From Enterobacter sp. Cy-643 (GTDB lineage: Bacteria; Pseudomonadota; Gammaproteobacteria; Enterobacterales; Enterobacteriaceae): a stretch of 64,000 nt of DNA. Positions 19,893 to 29,556 of the stretch are shown here, piece by piece; the first letter of the stretch is position 1, and each line of letters begins with the position of its first letter. Location of the stretch: the NCBI RefSeq assembly GCF_011752815.1, contig NZ_VWWV01000008.1:53093-117092 (forward strand), in the 5' to 3' direction. A program made the position numbers and the translations under genes. The notes below the pieces were generated by a model that saw nothing but the letters and a program-made list of their open reading frames with translations, made no database searches and was not told the origin of the DNA.

Positions 19893-20870
19893 ATGCATCA
19901 ACGCAACAAGGTTTGGGTGATTGGCGATGCTTCGGTGGATCTGATGCCTGAGCAGGTTAATACCTACCTGAAATGCCCCGGTGGCGCATCGGCAAACGTG
20001 GCGGTTTGCGTTGCGCGTCTGGGGGGAAACTGCGGATTTATAGGTTGCCTTGGTGACGACGATGCCGGTCACTTTCTGCAGCATACTCTCCGCGATGATG
20101 GCGTTGATGTCACGTCATTGCGGCTTGATCCACGGCAAACCAGCGCGGTATTGATTGTGAACCTCACGCCTGAGGGAGAACGCAGCTTTACTTATCTGGT
20201 TCATCCAGGGGCTGATGCCTTTGTTTCTCCTCAGGATCTTCCCGAGTTTAGGGCCGACCAATGGTTCTATTTTAGCTCGATAGGGCTGACCGAGAGTCCC
20301 GCTCGGGAAGCCTGCCTGGAGGGCGCCCGGCGAATAAAAGAGGCCGGGGGACATGTCATGTTCGACGTTAACCTGCGCATCAACATGTGGCGAGACGCCA
20401 GTGAAATCAGGCCTCTACTGGCAAAAGCGATTGGTGAGGCGTCTATCTGCAAAGTGTCTGCGGACGAGCTTTGCTGGCTGGGTGAGGTGGAGCATTGGCA
20501 GGATGCCCGTCACCTGATTCGCCAAATGGGCTGCGAGACGACCATTATTTCCCTCGGCGAGCAGGGTGCTCTGCTGGTATCGCCGGAGGGCGAGTTTAGC
20601 TTCCCTGCGCCGCAAGTCACCGTGGTGGATACCACCGGAGCGGGAGATGCCTTTGTTGGCGGGCTACTTTACACCCTTTCTCAGTCTGCAGAATGGGATC
20701 GCAGGCTGCTTGCGGAGGCAATAGATAACGCCAACGTCTGTGGTGCTATGGCGGTGACGGCCAAAGGGGCAATGACGGCATTGCCTTATCCGGAACAGTT
20801 TGCCGCCTTTCGGGCCAGCCATCCGATAAAAAATAACCTCAACCCCTTAGGAGTTATTTATGAACGTTGA
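19893..20870 (+). CDS. PfkB-family aminoimidazole riboside kinase
   Basis: Sugar/nucleoside kinase of 325 residues, very close to the Salmonella aminoimidazole riboside kinase STM4066 as I remember it. That enzyme phosphorylates AIRs to AIR, an intermediate of purine and thiamine synthesis. The ATG at 19893 follows GAGGAGGG; an upstream frame start at 19845 lies inside the transporter gene. Substrate-binding GGASANVAV (residues 30-38) and the PfkB signature DTTGAGDAFVGG with catalytic base D252 are intact. The gene end overlaps the next start by 11 bases, so translation is coupled. A fructokinase role is the alternative. Confidence 0.88.
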   Translation: MHQRNKVWVIGDASVDLMPEQVNTYLKCPGGASANVAVCVARLGGNCGFIGCLGDDDAGHFLQHTLRDDGVDVTSLRLDPRQTSAVLIVNLTPEGERSFTYLVHPGADAFVSPQDLPEFRADQWFYFSSIGLTESPAREACLEGARRIKEAGGHVMFDVNLRINMWRDASEIRPLLAKAIGEASICKVSADELCWLGEVEHWQDARHLIRQMGCETTIISLGEQGALLVSPEGEFSFPAPQVTVVDTTGAGDAFVGGLLYTLSQSAEWDRRLLAEAIDNANVCGAMAVTAKGAMTALPYPEQFAAFRASHPIKNNLNPLGVIYER

Positions 20871-21900
20871 ACACAACAAAATTCTCGGGTGCCTGATCGG
20901 CGCCGCCGCTGCTGATGCTATGGGGGCGGCCACAGAGGTACGAACTCAGCAACAGATTCGCGATTATTTTGGGGGCTGGGTGACCGGCTTCGAAAAGCCG
21001 CCTGCCGATACTTTTGGCCGTTGCAATGAAGCAGGGATGTGTACCGACGATTTTATCCAGGCGAAATACATCATTGATGCTTTGCTAAAGCACCAGCGTA
21101 AAGTGAGCGATGGCGTAATGCGCGAGGCGTTTCAGCGCTGGCTGGATTACCCGTTCTATGCCAATTTTACCGGCCCCACGACCCGCGCAGCCATGAAAGC
21201 TATCTTCAACGATAACCGGGCTTCTTTGCAGGGTGAACTGGAGGGCGAGAAGCAATCCGTCCAGATAGTTAATAAGGGCAATGCGGAAGCGACCAACGGC
21301 GCGGCGATGAAAATCTGGCCTGCGGCGGTGCTGCACCCGGGTGATATTGAGGCGGCGATCCAGTCCGCGCTGGACATTACGCGCTTTACCCATAATAACG
21401 TGCTGGCGATGTCCGGCGCAGCGGCAATGGCGGCGGCGACCAGCGAAGCGCTGCAAAACGTCACCAGCGCCGAAAGTATTATTGCGGCCGGTATTTATGG
21501 TGCAGACCGTGGCTATGCGCTGGCGCAGGAACAAGGGGCGATGATCGTTGCAGGGCCTTCTGTGGCAAGACGCATAGAGCTGGCCGTGTCCATTGGTAAG
21601 CGTCACCTGAGCTGGGAAACGGCGATTGTTGAGCTGGCCGATATTATTGGTTCCGGGCTGCATGTCAGCGAAGCCGTGCCCGCCGCATTTGGCCTGTTCG
21701 CTTGTTGTCCGGATTCTGCCGTTGATGCTATTATTTCCGGCGTTAACATCGGCAATGATACCGATACCGTCGCCACCATGGTTGGGGCACTTTCCGGCGC
21801 TTTCCATGGTGCTGATGCTTTTCCTGCCGATTACTTAACAACCATTAATCGCATGAACCATTTCGATTTGGCAGAACTCGCCAGGCAGATTACAGGCTAA
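20860..21900 (+). CDS. ADP-ribosylglycohydrolase-family protein
   Basis: A 346-residue all-helical protein of the DraG/ARH fold that hydrolyses N- or O-glycosidic bonds to ribose, usually with two Mg2+. Metal ligands are conserved: T62-D63-D64 in MCTDDF near the N-terminus and D300/D302/T303 in GNDTDTVATMVGAL near the end. The N-terminal motif reads AAAADAMGAATE, where canonical members have GDA. SD TTAGGAG precedes the ATG. It resembles Salmonella STM4067, and E. coli YegU, which also sits with a PfkB kinase and a GntR regulator. The real substrate is unknown; a riboside N-glycosidase role is inference. Confidence 0.85.
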   Translation: MNVEHNKILGCLIGAAAADAMGAATEVRTQQQIRDYFGGWVTGFEKPPADTFGRCNEAGMCTDDFIQAKYIIDALLKHQRKVSDGVMREAFQRWLDYPFYANFTGPTTRAAMKAIFNDNRASLQGELEGEKQSVQIVNKGNAEATNGAAMKIWPAAVLHPGDIEAAIQSALDITRFTHNNVLAMSGAAAMAAATSEALQNVTSAESIIAAGIYGADRGYALAQEQGAMIVAGPSVARRIELAVSIGKRHLSWETAIVELADIIGSGLHVSEAVPAAFGLFACCPDSAVDAIISGVNIGNDTDTVATMVGALSGAFHGADAFPADYLTTINRMNHFDLAELARQITG

Positions 21901-21959
21901 CGTTGTGCTCTGTGGGGCGGCTATGCCGTCCCCGTCTGGCAGACTTTGAGGTAAGCAGC

Positions 21960-22682
21960 TTGCAGGTTGATAAGACGAGTTTTACTCCGCTATACAAACA
22001 GTTGTTTTACATCATCTGCCAGCAGATCCAAAGCGGGGCGCTTCCGCTGGGGAGCCAGCTCCCAACGCAAAAGGCGTTAGCCCAGGCCTATAATGTTTCG
22101 CTGATTGTGGTCAAACAGGCATGGAGTGAACTGATTGGTGCCGGCATTATCACTTCTCAGCGCGGCAGCGGTTCGGTGGTTAGCGCCGTGCCGGAAGGCG
22201 TGAGCTACGGGCACACCTTTCGCGGCATTACCTCCGATCTGCGCGATGCCAGCGTGGCGGTTGAAAACCGTATTCTTGAGATAGCCCCGCGGCGCGCCCG
22301 CGATGCTCAGGAAGATGGGCTCAGCTTGCCCGCCCATCATCATTATCTCTATATTTCTCGTATCCGCTGCCTGAACAACCGCCCGTTTAACCATGAGAAA
22401 ATCTATCTCGATCTCTCTTTCTTCCCCGGCTTAACACTGACGGCAGAAGCCCTGGAAAATGTTTCGCTCTATAGCCTGTTGAAGGTGAAAAGCGATTCAG
22501 CGATTGAAAAAGTTGACGCGATTTTGCCGGGGGCCGATCTCTGCGAAAAGCTGCAAATTGAACAGAATAAGCCGCTGCTTTCCGTGTCCCGCCAGACGTT
22601 TATGGCCGGAGAAACTCGACCGTTTGAGTATTGCCGCTATTACGTTCTCTCTGACTATTTTGGTGAGATTCACTACCACTAG
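21960..22682 (+). CDS. GntR/UTRA-family transcriptional regulator
   Basis: Likely repressor of the cassette. The N-terminal winged helix (about residues 8-72) contains PLYKQLFYIICQQIQSG and LPTQKALAQAYNVSLIVVKQAW. A C-terminal UTRA effector domain covers about residues 85-238. The frame has no ATG before the far C-terminus, so a non-ATG start is required. I chose TTG at 21960, eight bases after GAGG; TTG at 21903 and GTG at 21912 are alternatives, the first just after the upstream stop. Product 240 residues. It occupies the position of Salmonella STM4068, reported to control the neighbouring kinase. Confidence 0.8.
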   Translation: MQVDKTSFTPLYKQLFYIICQQIQSGALPLGSQLPTQKALAQAYNVSLIVVKQAWSELIGAGIITSQRGSGSVVSAVPEGVSYGHTFRGITSDLRDASVAVENRILEIAPRRARDAQEDGLSLPAHHHYLYISRIRCLNNRPFNHEKIYLDLSFFPGLTLTAEALENVSLYSLLKVKSDSAIEKVDAILPGADLCEKLQIEQNKPLLSVSRQTFMAGETRPFEYCRYYVLSDYFGEIHYH

Positions 22683-22691
22683 GAGACAGGT

Positions 22692-23996
22692 ATGTCGCTC
22701 TGGTTGTCAGACCCTCTGATCCTGCCCGGCATTATTATCCTTATCACCATTGTCCTTTGGGCCACTTCTGCCCTCCCGGAATACCTGACTGCCCTGTTAT
22801 TTTTTGCCGCGGCGATGGTGGCAAAGATAGCTCCGGCCGAGGTGATTTTCAGTGGTTTTGCCTCGTCGGCTTTCTGGCTGGTATTTAGCGGTTTTGTGCT
22901 GGGGATTGCGATTCGTAAAACGGGTCTGGCCGATCGAGTTGCGCGGGCGCTGTCTGCCCGGCTGACGGACTCCTGGCTACATATGGTTGGCAGCGTCGTG
23001 CTGCTAAGCTATGCGCTAGCATTTGTTATGCCGTCAAATATGGGGCGCATTGCCCTGTTGATGCCGATTGTTGCGGCGATGGCGAAAAGAGCGTCCATCG
23101 GCGAAGGTACCCGCGCCTGGTACGGCCTGGCGCTGGCCGTGGGGTTTGGCACTTTCCAGCTCTCGGCGACGATCTTACCCGCGAATGTGCCGAATCTGGT
23201 GATGAGCGGGGCGGCTGAAGGGTCTTATGGCCTGCATCTTAACTATCTGCCTTATTTGCTGTTGCACACTCCGGTGCTTGGCATCCTGAAAGGATTAGTG
23301 CTGATAGGCCTGATTGCCTGGCTATTTCCCGGCAAACCGCTGCCGCCAAAGCAAATTGAGAATCCAAGGCCGATGAGCCCCGAGGAAAGACGGCTGGCGT
23401 GGCTGCTGGTCGTTGTGCTCGGGCTGTGGGTGACGGAAAGCTGGCACGGTATTGGTCCTGCATGGATAGGGCTGATTGCCGCCTGCGTGACGCTGTTGCC
23501 GCGCGTGGGGTTTATCTCCGGTGAGGAATTTGCCAGCGGTGTAAATGTGCGCACCTGTTTCTATGTCGCGGGCATTTTGGCGCTGGCCACGACCGTAACG
23601 CATATCGGCCTTGGGGCCCTTGTGGGCGAGAAGCTAATGGCGATTATGCCCCTGGATGCCAGCAGGCCGTTCACCAGCTTTGCTGCGCTAACCGGTATCA
23701 CCAGCCTGCTTAACTTCATCGTCACTGCGAACGGCGTTCCCGCGCTCTATACCACTTTTGCCGAGAGTTTTTCGCAGGCGACCGGTTTCCCGCTTTTGTC
23801 GGTGATTATGATTCAGGTGCTGGGTTACTCAACGCCGCTTCTGCCGTATATGGCGTCGCCGATTGTGGTGGCGATGGGGCTGGGAAAAGTCCCGGCAAGG
23901 GAAGGGATGAAGCTTTGCCTGGTGCTGGCCGTGGTGACGTTTTCGATTTTGCTGCCGCTGGACTATGGCTGGTTCCAACTGCTGCACAAACTCTAA
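22692..23996 (+). CDS. SLC13-like (DASS) inner-membrane permease
   Basis: A 434-residue hydrophobic protein with about 11-12 membrane segments and the look of the divalent anion:Na+ symporter family. VMPSNMGRIALLMPIVAA resembles the first substrate/Na+ clamp, and a repeat-like segment with NFIVTANGVPALY lies in the second half. AGGAGACAGGT precedes the ATG. It starts 9 bases after the regulator stop, so it is probably in the same operon. It is unrelated to the GPH importer at the front of the cassette, so the operon would have two transporters; substrate unknown. Its stop codon overlaps the A tract of the tpiA terminator. Confidence 0.8.
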   Translation: MSLWLSDPLILPGIIILITIVLWATSALPEYLTALLFFAAAMVAKIAPAEVIFSGFASSAFWLVFSGFVLGIAIRKTGLADRVARALSARLTDSWLHMVGSVVLLSYALAFVMPSNMGRIALLMPIVAAMAKRASIGEGTRAWYGLALAVGFGTFQLSATILPANVPNLVMSGAAEGSYGLHLNYLPYLLLHTPVLGILKGLVLIGLIAWLFPGKPLPPKQIENPRPMSPEERRLAWLLVVVLGLWVTESWHGIGPAWIGLIAACVTLLPRVGFISGEEFASGVNVRTCFYVAGILALATTVTHIGLGALVGEKLMAIMPLDASRPFTSFAALTGITSLLNFIVTANGVPALYTTFAESFSQATGFPLLSVIMIQVLGYSTPLLPYMASPIVVAMGLGKVPAREGMKLCLVLAVVTFSILLPLDYGWFQLLHKL

Positions 23997-24024
23997 AAAA
24001 AACGGCTCCGCAAGCGGAGCCGTT
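23995..24024 (-). terminator. Terminator of tpiA, overlapping the end of the permease gene
   Basis: AACGGCTCCG-CAAG-CGGAGCCGTT, a perfect 10-bp stem. On the minus strand it is followed by eight T, which are the A run starting within the permease stop codon. On the plus strand the T run is poor, so it mainly serves tpiA. Confidence 0.9.
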
Positions 24025-24044
24025 CATCAATATTATTCGCGTAA

Positions 24045-24812
24045 TTACGCTTTTTTCGCTTCAGCTGCTGCTTTAACGATAACCGCGAAAGCGTCAGCTT
24101 TCAGGGATGCACCGCCAACCAGCGCGCCGTCAATGTCTGGCTGAGCAAACAGCTCTGCTGCGTTTTTATCGTTAACGGAGCCGCCGTACTGGATGATCAC
24201 TTGCTCAGCCACTTTCGCGTCAGCTTTAGCAATGTGGTCACGGATAAATTTGTGTACCGCCTGAGCCTGAGCTGGGGTTGCAGATTTACCGGTACCGATA
24301 GCCCAGATTGGTTCGTAAGCGATTACCGCACCTTCGAAGGCCGCTGCGCCCTGAGTTTTCAGCACGGCGTCGATCTGGCGTGCACAAACTTCTTCGGTTT
24401 TGCCCGCTTCGTTTTCAGCTTCGCTTTCACCGATGCACAGAACTGGCACCAGGCCTGCGGCTTTCAGCACGGCGAATTTCTTAGCGATGAACTCATCAGA
24501 CTCAGCGTGATAGGTACGGCGCTCAGAGTGGCCGATGATGATGTATTTAGCACCGATATCTTTCAGCATCTCTGCAGAAACTTCACCGGTAAACGCGCCG
24601 GACAGATTAACGTCTACGTTCTGCGCGCCAAGAATGATGTGGCTACCGGAAGCAGCGTGTTTCGCCAGGTCCAGATACATGGTCGGTGGGGCGATAGCCA
24701 CGCCGCAGCCTTCCACGCCAGACAGCTCTTTACGCAGGTTAGCAACAAGCTCGTTAACCATGTGTTTGCTGCCGTTCAGTTTCCAGTTACCCATCACTAA
24801 AGGATGTCGCAT
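24045..24812 (-). CDS. tpiA: Triosephosphate isomerase
   Basis: Interconverts dihydroxyacetone phosphate and glyceraldehyde 3-phosphate. The ATG at 24812 ([14 protein letters not shown]) gives the standard 255 residues; a frame extension to 24836 is not supported. Active-site motifs are intact: K11 in GNWKLNG, the catalytic histidine in IIGHSERR, the glutamate in [12 protein letters not shown] and the phosphate loop GGSV. It is transcribed away from yiiQ's 5' neighbours and is bordered by the accessory cassette. Confidence 0.98.
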   Translation of the reverse strand: MRHPLVMGNWKLNGSKHMVNELVANLRKELSGVEGCGVAIAPPTMYLDLAKHAASGSHIILGAQNVDVNLSGAFTGEVSAEMLKDIGAKYIIIGHSERRTYHAESDEFIAKKFAVLKAAGLVPVLCIGESEAENEAGKTEEVCARQIDAVLKTQGAAAFEGAVIAYEPIWAIGTGKSATPAQAQAVHKFIRDHIAKADAKVAEQVIIQYGGSVNDKNAAELFAQPDIDGALVGGASLKADAFAVIVKAAAEAKKA

Positions 24813-24920
24813 TTTAATTCTCCACGCGGTAAGCAATAAAAAGAATCACTGCCCGTCGGGCAGCTTGGTCTGTGAAACAGTATAGAGAGTCAGCGGGCGA
24901 AAGGCTTTGCTTTTTGTCAT

Positions 24921-25520
24921 TTATTCGCCGCTGTTTAGCGTCTCAGATAGCGTTAGCTTAATCGGTTCAACGGCGAAAGTTAGCCCCTTTTCGCCGTTAT
25001 CTGCTACGACATAACGAATCGCACCGTCGTTCTGCGCGTAATAGCGTTTATTTTTGCCGTCGCTGAGCAGTTTGGTCAGCTTCTGCTGGCTTTGCGCCTT
25101 AGAGAGCGTTGGGGTGAAGCTGCGGATAATCGCGGCCATATACTCCAGCGCTTTGCTGCGGGCAGCCTTTTGCTCCGGCCCCTGAATGGGTAGCCAGGTT
25201 ATCTGCATCGACTTAATTTTTAGGGTGCCGAGTTCCAGTGCCACAGAAGCATAAAGGTTTTCGTTGATCTTGGTGGCGGCGCGGGTCAGATTGGCTTTGT
25301 CGCGGCTCTTCTCCACGGCGCGAAATTCGTTCAGGGGCAGCGACGGATTATCAATATCAAATTTGCCGCGAAACTGGGTAATGGTCAGATCGAAAGTGGG
25401 TGCGCCGGGTAGCAAATAAGGCGCCGCCGGAAGTTGAGAAACTGCATCTGACGCAGGATCTGCCCGGCTCACCGCCAAAGGCAGCGCCAGCAGCACGAGG
25501 GCAGGCAGCAGATATTTCAT
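24921..25520 (-). CDS. yiiQ: Periplasmic DUF1454 family protein
   Basis: A 199-residue exported protein of unknown function. The signal peptide runs MKYLLPALVLLALPLAVSRA, with cleavage near residue 20. The start at 25520 follows AGGAG by 10 bases; a GTG two codons upstream is possible but closer than usual. The conserved family core NENLYAS, MQITWLPIQGPEQKA and YVVADNGEKGLTFAVEPIKL is present. Position between tpiA and yiiR is the normal enteric one. Confidence 0.9.
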   Translation of the reverse strand: MKYLLPALVLLALPLAVSRADPASDAVSQLPAAPYLLPGAPTFDLTITQFRGKFDIDNPSLPLNEFRAVEKSRDKANLTRAATKINENLYASVALELGTLKIKSMQITWLPIQGPEQKAARSKALEYMAAIIRSFTPTLSKAQSQQKLTKLLSDGKNKRYYAQNDGAIRYVVADNGEKGLTFAVEPIKLTLSETLNSGE

Positions 25521-25637
25521 CGACACACTTCTCCTGATGGATTCATCATCCCGATTAAATCGGCAATCCGTTGGCTTGTCAAAACGGGCGGTGACCAGGG
25601 TACACTACGCCGCGATAAAATAATAAGGACCTTACCC

Positions 25638-26057
25638 ATGACCATACAGCAATGGTTGTTCTCTTTTAAAGGGCGTATTGGACGCCGCGATTTTTGGATT
25701 TGGATCGGCGCGTGGATAGTCGGGCTGATTATTCTGTTTACCCTGGCCGGGGCCGAAATCATGCCATATTCCACGGCGGGTTTCTTCCTCACCGGCTCGT
25801 TGATTCCGACGGCGGCGGTGATCGTGAAACGCCTGCACGACAGGGATAAAAAAGGCTGGTGGGCTTTACTGTTTATTCCTGCGTGGCTGCTTGTGGCAGG
25901 CAACTGGGAAACCTTTGGCACCCTGTGGCAGTGGGGATTAGGGCGTTTTATCCCGACGCTTATTTTCGTCATGGTGCTGATGGACCTGGGCGCTTTTGTT
26001 GGCACCCAGGGCGAAAATCGCTTCGGGAAAGAGACCAGCGAAGTTAAATTCCGGTGA
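25638..26057 (+). CDS. yiiR: DUF805 inner-membrane protein
   Basis: A 139-residue membrane protein with four hydrophobic segments and the DUF805 signature: FKGRIGRRDFW near the N-terminus and VKRLHDRDKKGWWALL in the middle. Function unknown in the family. It converges on fpr with one base between the stops. Confidence 0.88.
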   Translation: MTIQQWLFSFKGRIGRRDFWIWIGAWIVGLIILFTLAGAEIMPYSTAGFFLTGSLIPTAAVIVKRLHDRDKKGWWALLFIPAWLLVAGNWETFGTLWQWGLGRFIPTLIFVMVLMDLGAFVGTQGENRFGKETSEVKFR

Positions 26058-26058
26058 T

Positions 26059-26805
26059 TTACCAGTAATGCTCGGCGGTCATATGGCCAGGCCTGCGGCG
26101 CAGATGTTTGGTCATTTGCCGGGTATCTTTCAAAAGCTGTTGGGTGTCACGGACCATTTGCGGGTTACCGCACAGCATCACATGGCTGGTTTCGTTTTCC
26201 ATCGGTAAACCCACGGCGGCTTCCAGCTCACCGCTTTCAATCAGCGCTGGAACACGGCCGGTGAGTGAGCCTGAGACCGTTTCCCGGCTGACCACGGTTT
26301 GGATGCGCAGTTTGCCCTGGTAACGCTCTTGCAGCTCGAGCATCAGCGGGAGATAGCTTAAATCGCTGGCGTAGCGGACCGCATGGAGCAGCACGATGTT
26401 CTCAAAACGCTCAAGGTCTTTGCCTTCCTGCAGGATAGAAAGATAAGGTCCCAGCGCGGTCCCGGTGGCCAGCATCCAGAGCGTTTTACACTCGGGGATT
26501 TCCTCTAGCACAAAGAATCCGGCGGCTTCACTTACCAGCTGCACTTCATCGCCTGGCTTGAGCGCATGCAGACGAGGGCTGAGTTTACCTTCGGGAACGG
26601 TAACCAGGTAGAACTCGAGATCGGGATTACTGGGGGCATTCACGTAAGAGTAGGCGCGCTGCACGCGTTCGCCGTCAATTTCCAGCCCAAGCTTGGTAAA
26701 TTGCCCGGCGGTAAACGCATGTACCGGCGCGTGAACCGTCAGGCTGAAGAGAGAATCCGTCCAGTTTTGAATTCTGGTAACTTTACCTGTAACCCACTCC
26801 GCCAT
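26059..26805 (-). CDS. fpr: Ferredoxin/flavodoxin-NADP+ reductase
   Basis: FAD enzyme that passes electrons between NADPH and flavodoxin or ferredoxin, needed for radical-SAM enzymes and part of the SoxRS response in E. coli. The ATG at 26805 gives 248 residues, the E. coli length; upstream codons to 26868 are not supported. The FAD-binding RAYSYVNAP and NADP-binding GTALGPYLSILQEG motifs are visible. The C-terminus ends in W, typical of the bacterial subclass. Confidence 0.96.
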   Translation of the reverse strand: MAEWVTGKVTRIQNWTDSLFSLTVHAPVHAFTAGQFTKLGLEIDGERVQRAYSYVNAPSNPDLEFYLVTVPEGKLSPRLHALKPGDEVQLVSEAAGFFVLEEIPECKTLWMLATGTALGPYLSILQEGKDLERFENIVLLHAVRYASDLSYLPLMLELQERYQGKLRIQTVVSRETVSGSLTGRVPALIESGELEAAVGLPMENETSHVMLCGNPQMVRDTQQLLKDTRQMTKHLRRRPGHMTAEHYW

Positions 26806-26904
26806 GTTGTACTCCCGTCGTTGCTTTTTACCTATCTTCACCAGAATATGGCCGCATTTCCAGCCCAAACGAGCCGGAAAGCTCGAACCAACAAACGAGA
26901 AACG

Positions 26905-27915
26905 TTACAGAATATGCTTCTGTACCTCGGTATCTTTACGATCGAGATAGTGGATAGACTGAATGCGGCGAATCGTGCGAGATTTACCGCGAATCAGCAA
27001 CGTCTCCGTGGTGGCCATATTGCCTTTACGGGTGATCCCTTCCAGCAGGTCGCCTTTGGTGATGCCGGTAGCAGAGAAAATCACGTTATCGTTACGCGCC
27101 ATTTCATCAAGCTTGAGCACGCGTTCAGCCTCAATACCCATCGCTTTGCAGCGCGCCAGCTCCTGTTCGCCGATGCGACGATTTTCTTCGCTGTTGCCTT
27201 TTACGTGGTGGCGAGCCAGCAGGCGGCCCTGCATGTCGCCGTCCAGCGCGCGGATCACTGCCGCTGAAACCACGCCTTCCGGCGCGCCGCCGATCCCATA
27301 GAGAACATCAACTTCGCTGTCCGGCATGCAGGTCAAAATAGAGGCAGCGACGTCGCCATCAGGAACCGCAAATACGCGCACGCCAAGCTTCTGCATCTCT
27401 TTGATCGTTTCGTCGTGGCGAGGCTTGGCCAGAATTGTCACGGTCAATTCGCTCAGCGGTTTTTCCAGCGCGGCGGCGATGCGGCGAAGGTTGTCCTCGA
27501 GGCTGAGATTAAGGTCGATGACGCCTTTGGCGCCCGGCCCTACAATCAGTTTCTCCATATACATATCGGGCGCATTGAGGAACGTGCCTTTATCTCCCAC
27601 CGCGAGCACCGCCAGAGCGTTGGCCTGGCCCATCGCCGTCATGCGCGTACCTTCTATTGGGTCAACGGCGATATCTACCGCGTCGCCTTTGCCGGTTCCG
27701 ACTTTTTCGCCGATGTAGAGCATCGGTGCTTCGTCAATTTCGCCTTCACCAATGACGATCTCGCCGTCGATATTGATTTGGTTAAGGACGATACGCATCG
27801 CGTTTACCGCTGCACCGTCGGCGACATTTTTATCGCCGCGGCCAAGCCATTTGTAGCCAGCAAGGGCGGCGGCTTCGGTGACGCGGGAAAATTCGATGGC
27901 AAGTTCACGTTTCAT
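26905..27915 (-). CDS. glpX: Fructose-1,6-bisphosphatase class II
   Basis: Gluconeogenic Mn2+-dependent fructose-1,6-bisphosphatase, last gene of glpFKX. The ATG at 27915 gives 336 residues. Metal and substrate motifs GEGEIDEAPMLYIGE and DPIEGTRM are present. It lies 105 bases after glpK, behind an intercistronic hairpin that may lower its expression relative to glpK. Confidence 0.96.
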   Translation of the reverse strand: MKRELAIEFSRVTEAAALAGYKWLGRGDKNVADGAAVNAMRIVLNQINIDGEIVIGEGEIDEAPMLYIGEKVGTGKGDAVDIAVDPIEGTRMTAMGQANALAVLAVGDKGTFLNAPDMYMEKLIVGPGAKGVIDLNLSLEDNLRRIAAALEKPLSELTVTILAKPRHDETIKEMQKLGVRVFAVPDGDVAASILTCMPDSEVDVLYGIGGAPEGVVSAAVIRALDGDMQGRLLARHHVKGNSEENRRIGEQELARCKAMGIEAERVLKLDEMARNDNVIFSATGITKGDLLEGITRKGNMATTETLLIRGKSRTIRRIQSIHYLDRKDTEVQKHIL

Positions 27916-27992
27916 AGCAGACTCATTTAGCAAACAGAATTGGCGGGGAGTTTAGCACAGGCGAGGAAAGGGGCGGGAAAGGCAGAGACTGA

Positions 27993-28014
27993 AAGGCCCC
28001 TTTTCTGGGGCCTT
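27993..28014 (-). terminator. Hairpin between glpK and glpX (attenuating terminator)
   Basis: AAGGCCCC-TTTTCT-GGGGCCTT is a perfect 8-bp stem 7 bases after the glpK stop, followed on the minus strand by TTTCAG. The weak T run suggests partial termination or an mRNA-stabilising 3' end for glpFK. Confidence 0.6.
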
Positions 28015-28020
28015 GTAGGA

Positions 28021-29550
<1,530 letters not shown>

Positions 29551-29556
29551 TCAGTA

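Noticed and set aside
20860..20870. Kinase/hydrolase overlap considered as a frameshift
   Set aside because: Both proteins are full length with intact ends and a proper SD for the second gene, so this is normal translational coupling.
18265..24030. Cassette considered as a recent mobile insertion
   Set aside because: No transposase, integrase, tRNA target, direct repeats or clear codon-use shift was seen at its borders. It occupies a locus that is variable among enterics but looks resident.
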